A stretch of 64,000 nt of DNA, from assembly GCA_965220235.1 (NCBI GenBank), contig OZ244815.1:682001-746000 (forward strand), in the 5' to 3' direction. Both the position numbers and the translations under genes were made by a program. The stretch comes from Bin55 sp965220235 (GTDB taxonomy: Bacteria > Pseudomonadota > Gammaproteobacteria > Pseudomonadales > Azotimanducaceae). Below the pieces are notes generated by a model. That model searched no databases and was not told where the DNA came from. It was given only the letters and a program-made list of their open reading frames with translations. Position 1 is the stretch's first letter; each line of letters starts with the position of its first letter. This document shows, one piece after another, positions 43,093 through 52,082 of this stretch.

Positions 43093-44491
43093 GAGATATA
43101 GCCTAAAGTGGTGTTTCGAGGCTAGGCGGGTGTTTCCCCCTAGCTGTTAGTATCTGTGTTTGGAAAACCACCAACAGAGAAGGAAACACCACCATGAATA
43201 AGGATAACATCGTAGCTCTGCGCACGAGCGTTGGCGACCCGTTGCAGGACGTTTTGCGCGATGGTGCACGGCGGTTGCTGGCGCAAGCGATCGACGCCGA
43301 AGTTGACGAGTTGCTTACGCAACACGCGGATCGACGCACGGCCGAGGGTCGAGCGGGCGTGGTTCGCAATGGCTATCTGCCGGAACGTCAGGTGCAGACC
43401 GGCATTGGTCCGATTGATGTTCGGATCCCGAAAGTCCGTGCCAACGTTGGCGAAGCGGTCACGTTTCGCTCGAAACTGGTACCGCCGTATGTCCGTAAAG
43501 CGGCATCACTGGAAGCCGCGTTGCCCTGGCTGTATCTGAAAGGGATTTCAACCGGCGACATGCACGAAGCCCTGACCGAACTGGTGGGCGACGATGCCAA
43601 AGGCTTGTCGGCCACGACGGTCGCACGCTTGAAGCGGAAATGGGCGGCTGAATACGCCACCTGGCGCACCCGCTCGTTGGCGGATCGGACTTGGGTTTAC
43701 CTCTGGGCGGACGGCATCTACAGCCGCATTCGCGGCGAGACCGGCAAGCTCTGCGCCTTGGTGGTCATTGGCGTTGATCAGCGCGGTCGCAAGGCGTTGC
43801 TGGCGGTCGAAGAAGGGGTGCGGGAATCCACGCAAAGTTGGCGCGAGCTCCTGCTGAACCTGAACAAGCGGCACATGAAGGCACCCCAGTTGGCGATCGG
43901 GGATGGTGCGTTGGGCTTCTGGAATGCCCTCAACGAGCTCTGGCCTGAGACGCGCTGCCAGCGGTGTTGGATGCACAAGATGGGCAATGTCCTGAATCGC
44001 TTGCCGAAATCCTCGCAGGCAAGCGCCAAACGGGATTTACAGGATATCTGGCAAGCCGCAACGAAAGCCCAGGCGGCACACGCCTATGACGCATTCAAAG
44101 CGACCTACGAGGCTAAATTTCCGGATGCCGTCGAATGCTTGGTCAAGGATCGCGAGACGTTATTCACGTTCTACGACTTTCCCGCCGAGCACTGGCGCAG
44201 CATTCGGACCACCAACCCCATCGAGTCGACGTTCGGCACGATTCGACATCGCACCCGGCAGGCGAAGGGTTGCGTGTCGCGTCAAAGTGCATTACATATG
44301 ATGTTCAAATTAGGTTGCGTCGCGGAGACACACTGGCGACGTCTACGTGGTTTCAAGCAGCTGGCAGAAGTCGTCGAGGGCATCAAATTCATCGACGGGA
44401 TTAAATTCGCACCCAAGGAGGAAACTCACCCACCATCAACACAGAAAGCAGCATAACGAATGCTGCTCAAACACCACTTTCGGTTATACCT
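43093..44491 (+). mobile_element. Complete IS256-family insertion sequence
   Basis: About 1.4 kb. Terminal inverted repeats of 23 bp lie at 43094-43116 and 44469-44491, identical at 20 positions and sharing the core AAAGTGGTGTTT. The same 10 bases, CCTACAAATC, stand directly outside at 43083-43092 and 44492-44501; the 9-10 bp duplication is close to the 8-9 bp usual for the family. One intact transposase gene fills the element. With intact ends and frame it may still be mobile. Confidence 0.93.
43194..44456 (+). CDS. IS256-family transposase
   Basis: A 420-residue DDE transposase of the Mutator-like IS256 family. Blocks: RNGYLPERQVQTGIGPIDVRIPK cut here to RNGYLPERQVQTG and IDVRIPKVR; YLWADGIYSRIR with the first catalytic Asp; AIGDGALGFWNAL with the second; RCWMHKMGNVLNRLP; and NPIESTFGTIRHRT with the Glu. 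AAGGA precedes the ATG by about ten bases. The gene is GC-richer than the accessory DNA around it. Confidence 0.95.
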   Translation: MNKDNIVALRTSVGDPLQDVLRDGARRLLAQAIDAEVDELLTQHADRRTAEGRAGVVRNGYLPERQVQTGIGPIDVRIPKVRANVGEAVTFRSKLVPPYVRKAASLEAALPWLYLKGISTGDMHEALTELVGDDAKGLSATTVARLKRKWAAEYATWRTRSLADRTWVYLWADGIYSRIRGETGKLCALVVIGVDQRGRKALLAVEEGVRESTQSWRELLLNLNKRHMKAPQLAIGDGALGFWNALNELWPETRCQRCWMHKMGNVLNRLPKSSQASAKRDLQDIWQAATKAQAAHAYDAFKATYEAKFPDAVECLVKDRETLFTFYDFPAEHWRSIRTTNPIESTFGTIRHRTRQAKGCVSRQSALHMMFKLGCVAETHWRRLRGFKQLAEVVEGIKFIDGIKFAPKEETHPPSTQKAA

Positions 44492-44891
44492 CCTACAAAT
44501 CTCCTTCTCGTAACGGTCGGAACTGCCTCGTCATCACTATCTGAGTTTCTTGTCGTGCCTCCTGGTGGTGCGCTTCGTCGCACTTAACCCAACTCTCATT
44601 GGCCTGCGTTCGTCAACCCATCCGGGAATAGACGATTTCAACAATACAACCGCAGGTTCGCAGAAACGAATCTCAAGTGCTTTGTTGTCTCGCGTACATT
44701 GAGACCTATTCGCACGACCTTATTGCGTTTAATACAACGACTATTTGCGATACGGTAGCGTCATTAAGGGGTTTCGATGGCTATTTACTTCCCTCCTACG
44801 ATTTCGTAGCCAACGAATACGGTTTGTAGCATGATCACAAGACCGGAGTTTCCGCGCGATTTGTTAGATCGTTGATGGAGCACATGACGTA
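44492..44891. other. Intergenic region between IS256 and the ABC exporter genes
   Basis: Exactly 400 nt without a supported gene. It begins with the right target duplication (44492-44501). No inverted repeat, RNA gene or convincing promoter was seen; the promoter for the exporter operon is expected in its last 150 nt. Confidence 0.45.
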
Positions 44892-47327
44892 ATGCGTGAA
44901 AGTGCAAGCGAACGAGAAGCGTTAAAGCGACGCGCGAAAGCGGTTCCAATTTATGGTTTTGGCGAAATTCCCGCTGCCAGGATGCCCGATCCCGAGGACG
45001 TGCCAAAGGGATCGAGTGAAGTGCTTGTACTTTTTTTTCGGTCGTGGCCCTTTATTCGGCCGTTTTTTCTAGGTAATTGGTGGTATCCGAAGAAAGGCGT
45101 TGAAACGGAATTAGCCGATTTAGTTAGCGACGACAAACACAACTTCGAGTATTGCGCCATCATCGGCTTGTTGGTTGCAGTAGCGATTCCGTTGTTCGGG
45201 CTTCTTCCTGAGATAAGTCAGCTTGAGACGACGTTGTTTTACGCGCCGATGATTGCCGTTGTCATGTGCTTGTTCGCGGTTGTTTTTACGCGCGGTACTA
45301 ACCAGCTCATCAGCACGATCTGCTTGATCTTTAGCATCCTCGGGCTTGTCATTTCAGCGATTTTCTTCGTGAATGGGATCGAAGCGAAGATTTTCGCGGG
45401 TGTTTTCGTATTTGTCAGTTTAGCAGGATGGACCTTTCAATACCGTAAGGTGAAAGGAGGAAGCTGGCAATACCGCCTGCGAGCCAATACGCATCTGGTG
45501 TATTTCTACATCGTCAGCTTTACTCAGAGAATTCTGGGAACCGGGTTCAATCTAATCAATATAGATCTACTGAATCAAGCCCTGCTTCAAGGCGAGCCAT
45601 TAGCACCGACATTGTCTGCAATACTCGGTTTTCCGGAGCTATCGAGTGAATACGTTGAGTCTTTGTCGTACTCCGAACGAATGGACCTGCTCTATCACTG
45701 GGTTGCGATCAATCTCGGCTATTTCTTCATCATGCTGCCTATCAATGTGGCGATGGGTTACTACAACATGTGGATCATGCAGATGATCAATCAAAATCTG
45801 CGTGAAGAGTTGGTAGAACGATGGCACCAACTGTCGATTACTTATCACAGTGATCATCGTACCGGCGACTCGATCTTCCGAATCTACCAAGACAGCGCCA
45901 TGGTTACGAACGTAATTCGGATGTTGATTGATATCACGTTGCGGATATTCAGCTACTTCGCGACCGTAGCTGTGATTTTTCTGTTGAGTCCACTCATCGG
46001 CACGATAGCTGGACTTATCTTGATACCAGCGTTCGTTTTTGGATATTTCGCGATGCCTAAGGTACGTGAGCGTTCGTTGGCTTACCGCGCTGCTGCATCT
46101 GATGTTACAGCGACGGTTCAGGAGACCTTTAGCTCGATCCGCGTCATAAAAGCGTTTAACGCTGCAGATCAAGCGCAAAACAAGATGGAAGAGGATTCTC
46201 TGGTTTCTTTTAACGCAGCCTATCGAATTCGCAATCTGATCGCCGCCGTGACGATCGCGATGTTCACCTTAATGGCCGCCGTAATGATCTCGGGCGAATT
46301 CACGATGGCCTTTTGGGCTCGTGATGAGCTCTCGACATGGGGCACCGACCTTATCGCCTTGGTCGGCGTGACATTTATCGTTTGGAATCTTGCGTCATTT
46401 AGTTACGTGCGTCAAGAATTTCGAGGCTCAGCAAACAGCTTAAGGTGGTTGCTTAGAAATTGGATGACGTGCCAGGATATGGCGATGGGTCTCAAACGGG
46501 TTTTCGACATTCTGGACATTGAACCCGACATTAAGGACGATCCTGACGCAATACCGTTTGAAGCGTTTGAGAATGAAATCGCGTTCGAAAACGTCAACTT
46601 TCGATACGTAGAGGACCGTCCAGTTCTTGATGACGTGAGCTTCACCGCCAAAGCCGGTTCGATCACAGCAATTATCGGACCTACTGGCTCCGGAAAAAGC
46701 TCGTTGATGGCACTGCTTTTACGCATGTTTGATCCGCAAAGTGGACGTATCAAAATTGACGGGCGTGACATCAAGGATTTCCAGGTTAATTCTCTGAGAA
46801 GTTCAATCAGTATCGCGTTACAAGAGAACGTGTTATTCGCGCTGAGTGTTCGCGACAATATCAAGTATGTGGCGCCAAGTGCTACGGATCGCCAGCTATA
46901 TGAAGCCATCCGAGTCGCGGCAATGGATGATTATGTGGATGGGTTACCCAACGGTATTGACACGATTCTGAGCGATCGCGGTGGCAAGATCTCCTCTGGT
47001 CAAAAACAGCGGCTGTCGATTGCACGAGCAGTTATAAGAGATACTCCGATTCTTGTGCTCGACGAACCGACAGCTGCTTTGGACGCCGCGACTGAATTGA
47101 AGGTCCTCTCCAACTTGTCAGATTGGGGTAAGGACCGCGCGATTTTCCTCATCACGCATCGAATTTCCACGATTCGACGCGCAGACAATATCTTGTACTT
47201 AGACGAAGGAAGAATCGTCGAGAGCGGCAACCACGAGCAACTCATGGCAATTGAGGATGGTGCGTATCGATCGTTCGTTGAAGCTGAAATGACCTTAACC
47301 GACACGAGCAGGCGGCTAGTTCAGTGA
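44892..47327 (+). CDS. ABC exporter half-transporter with N-terminal membrane extension
   Basis: An 811-residue protein. After a charged N-terminus, residues about 87-175 form an extra set of three to four helices; the usual exporter membrane domain (about 200-520) follows, then an ATPase domain (about 565-790). Walker A GPTGSGKSS near 596, signature ISSGQKQRLSIARA, Walker B ILVLDEPTAALD and the switch His in LITHRIS are complete. It overlaps the next gene by four bases (GTGA), and the two are presumed to form a heterodimer. The exported substrate is unknown; lipid-like or peptide cargo are both possible. The ATG at 44892 has weak GGAG upstream (44877-44880). Confidence 0.88.
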   Translation: MRESASEREALKRRAKAVPIYGFGEIPAARMPDPEDVPKGSSEVLVLFFRSWPFIRPFFLGNWWYPKKGVETELADLVSDDKHNFEYCAIIGLLVAVAIPLFGLLPEISQLETTLFYAPMIAVVMCLFAVVFTRGTNQLISTICLIFSILGLVISAIFFVNGIEAKIFAGVFVFVSLAGWTFQYRKVKGGSWQYRLRANTHLVYFYIVSFTQRILGTGFNLINIDLLNQALLQGEPLAPTLSAILGFPELSSEYVESLSYSERMDLLYHWVAINLGYFFIMLPINVAMGYYNMWIMQMINQNLREELVERWHQLSITYHSDHRTGDSIFRIYQDSAMVTNVIRMLIDITLRIFSYFATVAVIFLLSPLIGTIAGLILIPAFVFGYFAMPKVRERSLAYRAAASDVTATVQETFSSIRVIKAFNAADQAQNKMEEDSLVSFNAAYRIRNLIAAVTIAMFTLMAAVMISGEFTMAFWARDELSTWGTDLIALVGVTFIVWNLASFSYVRQEFRGSANSLRWLLRNWMTCQDMAMGLKRVFDILDIEPDIKDDPDAIPFEAFENEIAFENVNFRYVEDRPVLDDVSFTAKAGSITAIIGPTGSGKSSLMALLLRMFDPQSGRIKIDGRDIKDFQVNSLRSSISIALQENVLFALSVRDNIKYVAPSATDRQLYEAIRVAAMDDYVDGLPNGIDTILSDRGGKISSGQKQRLSIARAVIRDTPILVLDEPTAALDAATELKVLSNLSDWGKDRAIFLITHRISTIRRADNILYLDEGRIVESGNHEQLMAIEDGAYRSFVEAEMTLTDTSRRLVQ

Positions 47328-49375
47328 GCGATCTAACTGACGCTAGAGCCTCGCGAAAGCAAACACGGCGCGAGAGGGAAGCAGAACTTGATCGTCGATC
47401 AAGTGGACTCGATACGCGGACTGATATTGATGCTGCTGAGACCATGCGCATCATCTCGCGTAGTGCGAAGTACATAGCACTGTTCCCCGGACGCTATATC
47501 ACCAAGTTTGTTCTAAAACTCGGGTCGTACGCGATGCCTTTAGCGCTATTACCGTGGCCTGCGAAGATGCTCGTCGATCACGTGATTTTGGCGAAACCTC
47601 TACCAGAAATGGTCGACGGCACGATTGCGGGTTATCCTGGGTATTGGGAGCCGGTGATCACGGCTCTGTATGGCGCTTCGCCGATCGAGTTAGCGCTCGC
47701 TCTCGCCGCATTTGGGATCATTTTTGTGCTAACGATTGGTTCCTATACGGCCGGGTTCGAGGATGAAGTCGAAGCGGGATTAGCACAAGGCCACGACTAC
47801 GCCACTCAGGTCGAAAACAAAATGCACGGAGGCCACTCCACTGCTGGTGGTCTTTACGGCTGGTTTGAGTTCAAACTCAATACTCGACTTACACAAGCAC
47901 TGAATCACACGCTTCGATCTCATCTATTCAACCGCATTCAAGCGTTATCGATTACCAAGCTTGAAGAACAACGGATTGGTGATTCAATTTATCGTGTCAT
48001 GTACGACACGCCCCAGATCAATGAGATTTTCTACGAAGTCACGCATACCCCGCTGATGTCAACCATATTGTTCATCCAGGCGCTACTGACGATGTTAAGC
48101 GCGTACCCCGACAATCTAATGGTTGCATACGTCACGATCGGTGTGTTCCCTGCGTGGGGTTTGTCCGCAGCACTGTTTTCTCGCATAGTACGGCGACGCG
48201 GTCAAGCTGCTCGAGCTGCAGGAGCAATTACAACCGCGACAATCGAAGAAGGCATGGATAACGTGCTTGCTGTACAAAGCCTTGGCGGAAACGTCAAGGA
48301 GAAGAAACGGTTCGGTGACGATAGCAAGGAATCGTTTTTCCGGCATCGTATGGTGAGCGTACTTTGGATTTTGATCGGTCAGCTCAGTGGCGTATTCGGT
48401 CACGTCGTCTTCGTGTGGTTCTCCTTCTACATCATCAGTCAGGTAATCGCAGGGGACATGACGGCGGGTGACCACGCAGCGATATTCACCTACTACGGTT
48501 ACATGATCGGACCCGCAATGGCGTTGGGATGGTTGTGGATTCGTTTTCAAGACAACGTCGCAGCCATGCGTCGTGTCTTCGCACTCTTAGACCAAGAGCC
48601 GGAGGCCCAACTTGGCGATCTTGAGATGCCGGAAGTTGAGCAAGGCGTTGAGTTTGATGACGTAGGCTTAATTTATCCAGACGGACGACGTGCGCTGGGC
48701 GACATTAGTTTTAAAGCATCTATCGGTGAGATTGTCGCGTTCGTTGGTCCGACAGGCGCAGGGAAGACGAGCTTGGCGTACCTGATACCACGTTATCACG
48801 TAGCAAGTGAGGGTATCGTCCGTATTGATGACGTGAACATAAATGAATTTGACGTATCCAGCCTTCGTGACCAAATCACATACGTTTTCCAGGAAACGCA
48901 GCTATTCTCATATTCGATTCGAGACAACATTCGTTTCGGAAACCCAAGCGCTGAACAGGAAGAGGTTGAGCACGTAGCACGTGTTGCAGGTATCCACGAC
49001 TTCATCATGTCGTTACCGGAGCAATACGACACACGGCTAGGTAACACGAACGCGAAGATATCGGTTGGTCAGAAACAACGTATCTCGATTGCACGAGGAC
49101 TCTTACGACGTTCGAAGATACTGATCTTGGACGAACCGACCTCAGCGTTAGATCCTGAAACGGAACAGTATTTAGTAAGCTCGTTGCATGAAGCAGCGAA
49201 GGACCGACTTGTCATCATCATCGCACATAGACTTTCGACCATCGCTCATGCCGACAAGATCATCTATCTTGACGAGGGTCAAATTCTGGAGCAAGGAACG
49301 CATGACGAGTTGGTTGCTCGTGACGATAGTGCGTACCGACGCTTTGTAGAACTGCAAACGACTGCCACGATTTGA
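47324..49375 (+). CDS. ABC exporter half-transporter, partner subunit
   Basis: A 683-residue exporter with a basic N-terminus (RASRKQTRREREAELDRR), a membrane domain (about 55-420) and an ATPase domain (about 445-670). Walker A GPTGAGKTS, signature ISVGQKQRISIARG (Val in place of the second signature Gly), Walker B ILILDEPTSALD and IIAHRLS are present. It is distinct from the upstream subunit (about 130 residues shorter), so a heterodimer rather than two homodimers is favoured. A 92-nt gap with a weak hairpin separates it from the phosphatase gene. Confidence 0.88.
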   Translation: MSDLTDARASRKQTRREREAELDRRSSGLDTRTDIDAAETMRIISRSAKYIALFPGRYITKFVLKLGSYAMPLALLPWPAKMLVDHVILAKPLPEMVDGTIAGYPGYWEPVITALYGASPIELALALAAFGIIFVLTIGSYTAGFEDEVEAGLAQGHDYATQVENKMHGGHSTAGGLYGWFEFKLNTRLTQALNHTLRSHLFNRIQALSITKLEEQRIGDSIYRVMYDTPQINEIFYEVTHTPLMSTILFIQALLTMLSAYPDNLMVAYVTIGVFPAWGLSAALFSRIVRRRGQAARAAGAITTATIEEGMDNVLAVQSLGGNVKEKKRFGDDSKESFFRHRMVSVLWILIGQLSGVFGHVVFVWFSFYIISQVIAGDMTAGDHAAIFTYYGYMIGPAMALGWLWIRFQDNVAAMRRVFALLDQEPEAQLGDLEMPEVEQGVEFDDVGLIYPDGRRALGDISFKASIGEIVAFVGPTGAGKTSLAYLIPRYHVASEGIVRIDDVNINEFDVSSLRDQITYVFQETQLFSYSIRDNIRFGNPSAEQEEVEHVARVAGIHDFIMSLPEQYDTRLGNTNAKISVGQKQRISIARGLLRRSKILILDEPTSALDPETEQYLVSSLHEAAKDRLVIIIAHRLSTIAHADKIIYLDEGQILEQGTHDELVARDDSAYRRFVELQTTATI

Positions 49376-49392
49376 GATCGATTGCACACTAA

Positions 49393-49412
49393 TGCGCATC
49401 GCGCAACTTTTC
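49393..49412 (+). terminator. Weak hairpin between exporter and phosphatase genes
   Basis: TGCGC-ATC-GCGCA followed by ACTTTTCT. The stem is only 5 bp and the T run is short, so at best it is a leaky terminator. Confidence 0.3.
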
Positions 49413-49467
49413 TGATGAAATCGGTCATATAACTGCGGCGATTTAATCCGATAACCAAAGAACTTCG

Positions 49468-51987
49468 ATGGTTACGTTAACGGCAACGAGCAACAACGCC
49501 AGAATCCCATTCTTGCGTACGATGGGTGCGAGGCTTTCCTTACTAGTGGTGATCCTCATTCTGGTCACCATCGTATCGATGTCGATCATCAACTACCGCA
49601 CGGTGCGTAGTTCGATTCTTGACGAAGTACATGTGGGACTTACGCTGCAAAACGACTCGATGCGTGAAATCCTGCAATCAGCCGTGGACTATCAACACGG
49701 TCGAATCGATGCGCTCACCAACCAATTAGTGTTGCAACAGAATCTTGGTGCCTTCGTTGATGACCTAATCTCGCCGAACGAGGTCCAAACGAACACGGCA
49801 GAACTACTCGTTCAACTACAACGATTTTGGAGTGACGTCTTAGATATCCAGGTCGTGTCGCCCGAAGGCGTCGTGATCGCGAGTACTGAATTAGCAACAC
49901 TCGGAATGTTGATGGTTTCCGACGAGCGGTTTCTTGCGGGTCGTAGTGGACCGTTCTTAAGTCTATTGCGACTGATGGATGATCCGAATGTAACTCATCT
50001 CAGCGGACCCGTGCGAAATGTAGACGGAGAACTCGTTGGTGTTGTGATCGCCGATATTGAGGGGGAGTTTCTACGCGACTCTATTGAAGTACTACAGACA
50101 GGGCACGAAACATCTAGTGTGCGTTTAGGAATGCTCGGTGGCGATGGTAGTCTAAATTACCTCTTCGTCACAAACGGACTTCATTCGGCGGAACTCGCCT
50201 CTGCGACGGATGAGGCAATGCAATTAGCGTTAGAGCAACGTTCCGGGTTTCTCGATGGCATGCTCGATCATCGAGGGGTAGAGGTTGTTGCAGCATACCG
50301 ACCATTAGGCATTCAAGACTCGATTTGGGGTCTTGTCTCTCAGGTTGATGCTCGGGAAATCTACTTACCCGTCCGTCAGGCGTTTTGGACCCTATTACTG
50401 ACTGCCGTGTTGTTTATCACGATTTCAGTTGTATTCGCAATTCTGTTTGTACGGCGTTCACTAATGCCGATCAACGATCTTGCGGAGGCGACCGGCAGAT
50501 TAAAACAAGAAGATGTTGAACTCGACATTACGGCAGAGTCGCAAGATGAATTCGGTGTCCTAAGTCGAGCGTTCAATGCGATTTTGAAGGAACGTTCGAA
50601 CTACACACAGAGTCTTCGTGAGCAAGTGCGTGAACGCACACAGGAACTAGAGAGGTCGAATACCGGATTACAACGAGTCGTTGAACGTGTCGAAACTCAA
50701 AATGACTTGATGGAACGCGATCTGCGCCGTGCCGAGATCTTTCAAAAATCGCTCCTCCCGAAATCTATTCCCGATATGCCTGGATTTTCACTTGCGGCCA
50801 TGTACTTACCCGGTACAGCCGTGGGAGGCGATCTGTATGACGTAGTTCAGATCGACGATCAGCACGTGGCGTTTTTAATTGCCGACTCCGCGGGACATGG
50901 TGCTAGCGCAGCGATGCTGTCAGTGCTGTTCAAACTACGGCTCGAGTCACCAAATGCATATGAGTTGCTCGATCCTATTACGTTGTTCACACGGGTCAAC
51001 CGTGATTTCGTGGAAGACCTTGCTGCGCCGGGAGTGTTTGTAACTGCCTTGTTGCTGGTACTTAACACGCGAACCCGGGAAATTACGATGGTGAGCGCGG
51101 GTCATCCACCGTTACTTCTAGTGCGCGCGAATGGCGATGTCACGATGCTGGAACGAACTGGACCTGGGTTAGGTCTGTCGGTACAGGCAAGTTTTGGTGT
51201 GCATCGATTTTGTTTAGTCGACGGCGATCAACTTCTGGTTTACACCGATGGACTATTCGACGTGGGCGATGATGATCCGCCGACGTTAGATGCGCTCGCT
51301 ACTGTAATGCGAAAACCTGATCCCGAAAAACCGGTTCTTGAACAGATCTTTGAGCTTGGCTCAGGAAGTGTTGAACTGGTTGACCGTGATGATGTGACGT
51401 TGTGCCTGTTGTCGGCAATACCGAATCAGAATTGGGTGCGAACCGGTTCCCGCCCAGGTAGCGACGTGCCGATCGCTCGGGTCGAGCATCCTGACGGGAG
51501 GGCAGCCGTCGAGTACGCGGAAACGGAGCTTGTAACGTACCTATATCTATCGGGTCGTGTGACTTGGACATACGGGGAATCGTTTTTCGATGCTGCGACA
51601 TCCGTTCTAGATGAACATCGTCCCATCGTTATCGAGTTTAAATCGTGTGAGTATCTTGATAGCGCGATGCTTGGGACCTTGCACCAAATTGTCGAACGAG
51701 CGACATATAGCGACATCGATGTCAAACTACAGAACGTGTCAGAGGAAGTTAAAAACACGTTCGTTGAACTTGGGTTAGGAGATGTCCTAAACCATATCGT
51801 TGAAGATCCCGTCTGGACGCCTCTAAATAGCTTGCCATTGGCGGCTAGTGGACGCTTGGATCGAAACACACGAGTCATCTCGGCACACGACGCGCTTGCA
51901 CACCTAAATGAAAAGAACCAAGAGATGTTTGAAGACGTCGTTGAGCAAATGCGCAGCGACTACCTAGGTCAGTCTAGCGACAACTAG
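49468..51987 (+). CDS. Membrane SpoIIE/RsbU-type phosphatase with C-terminal STAS-like domain
   Basis: An 839-residue signalling protein. Membrane helix at about 22-44; extracytoplasmic sensor of Cache type (about 45-305); second helix (about 312-334); HAMP (about 335-390, DEFGVLSRAFNAIL); coiled coil (about 390-432, ERTQELERSNTGLQ); PP2C-like SpoIIE domain (about 440-645) with GGDLYD near 452, IADSAGHG and DDVTLCLL; then a STAS-like domain (about 665-765) with YLDSAMLGTL near 728, where a phosphorylatable Ser is expected. A phosphatase and its likely antagonist-type substrate are thus in one chain. No anti-sigma kinase or sigma gene is adjacent. Confidence 0.85.
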   Translation: MVTLTATSNNARIPFLRTMGARLSLLVVILILVTIVSMSIINYRTVRSSILDEVHVGLTLQNDSMREILQSAVDYQHGRIDALTNQLVLQQNLGAFVDDLISPNEVQTNTAELLVQLQRFWSDVLDIQVVSPEGVVIASTELATLGMLMVSDERFLAGRSGPFLSLLRLMDDPNVTHLSGPVRNVDGELVGVVIADIEGEFLRDSIEVLQTGHETSSVRLGMLGGDGSLNYLFVTNGLHSAELASATDEAMQLALEQRSGFLDGMLDHRGVEVVAAYRPLGIQDSIWGLVSQVDAREIYLPVRQAFWTLLLTAVLFITISVVFAILFVRRSLMPINDLAEATGRLKQEDVELDITAESQDEFGVLSRAFNAILKERSNYTQSLREQVRERTQELERSNTGLQRVVERVETQNDLMERDLRRAEIFQKSLLPKSIPDMPGFSLAAMYLPGTAVGGDLYDVVQIDDQHVAFLIADSAGHGASAAMLSVLFKLRLESPNAYELLDPITLFTRVNRDFVEDLAAPGVFVTALLLVLNTRTREITMVSAGHPPLLLVRANGDVTMLERTGPGLGLSVQASFGVHRFCLVDGDQLLVYTDGLFDVGDDDPPTLDALATVMRKPDPEKPVLEQIFELGSGSVELVDRDDVTLCLLSAIPNQNWVRTGSRPGSDVPIARVEHPDGRAAVEYAETELVTYLYLSGRVTWTYGESFFDAATSVLDEHRPIVIEFKSCEYLDSAMLGTLHQIVERATYSDIDVKLQNVSEEVKNTFVELGLGDVLNHIVEDPVWTPLNSLPLAASGRLDRNTRVISAHDALAHLNEKNQEMFEDVVEQMRSDYLGQSSDN

Positions 51988-52082
51988 CGTCACTAAAATT
52001 TTCGCCCCCAAATAGCTGCGCGGTCCTTCTCGACGGAACGGAAACGCCAGTTGTACATTCACATCGAGGAACATCCACTTCT

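Noticed and set aside
43003..43101. Short frame MGLFLTDRSVMGSK interrupted by the IS256 element
   Set aside because: After removing the element the frame ends after 33 codons, so a disrupted gene is not supported.
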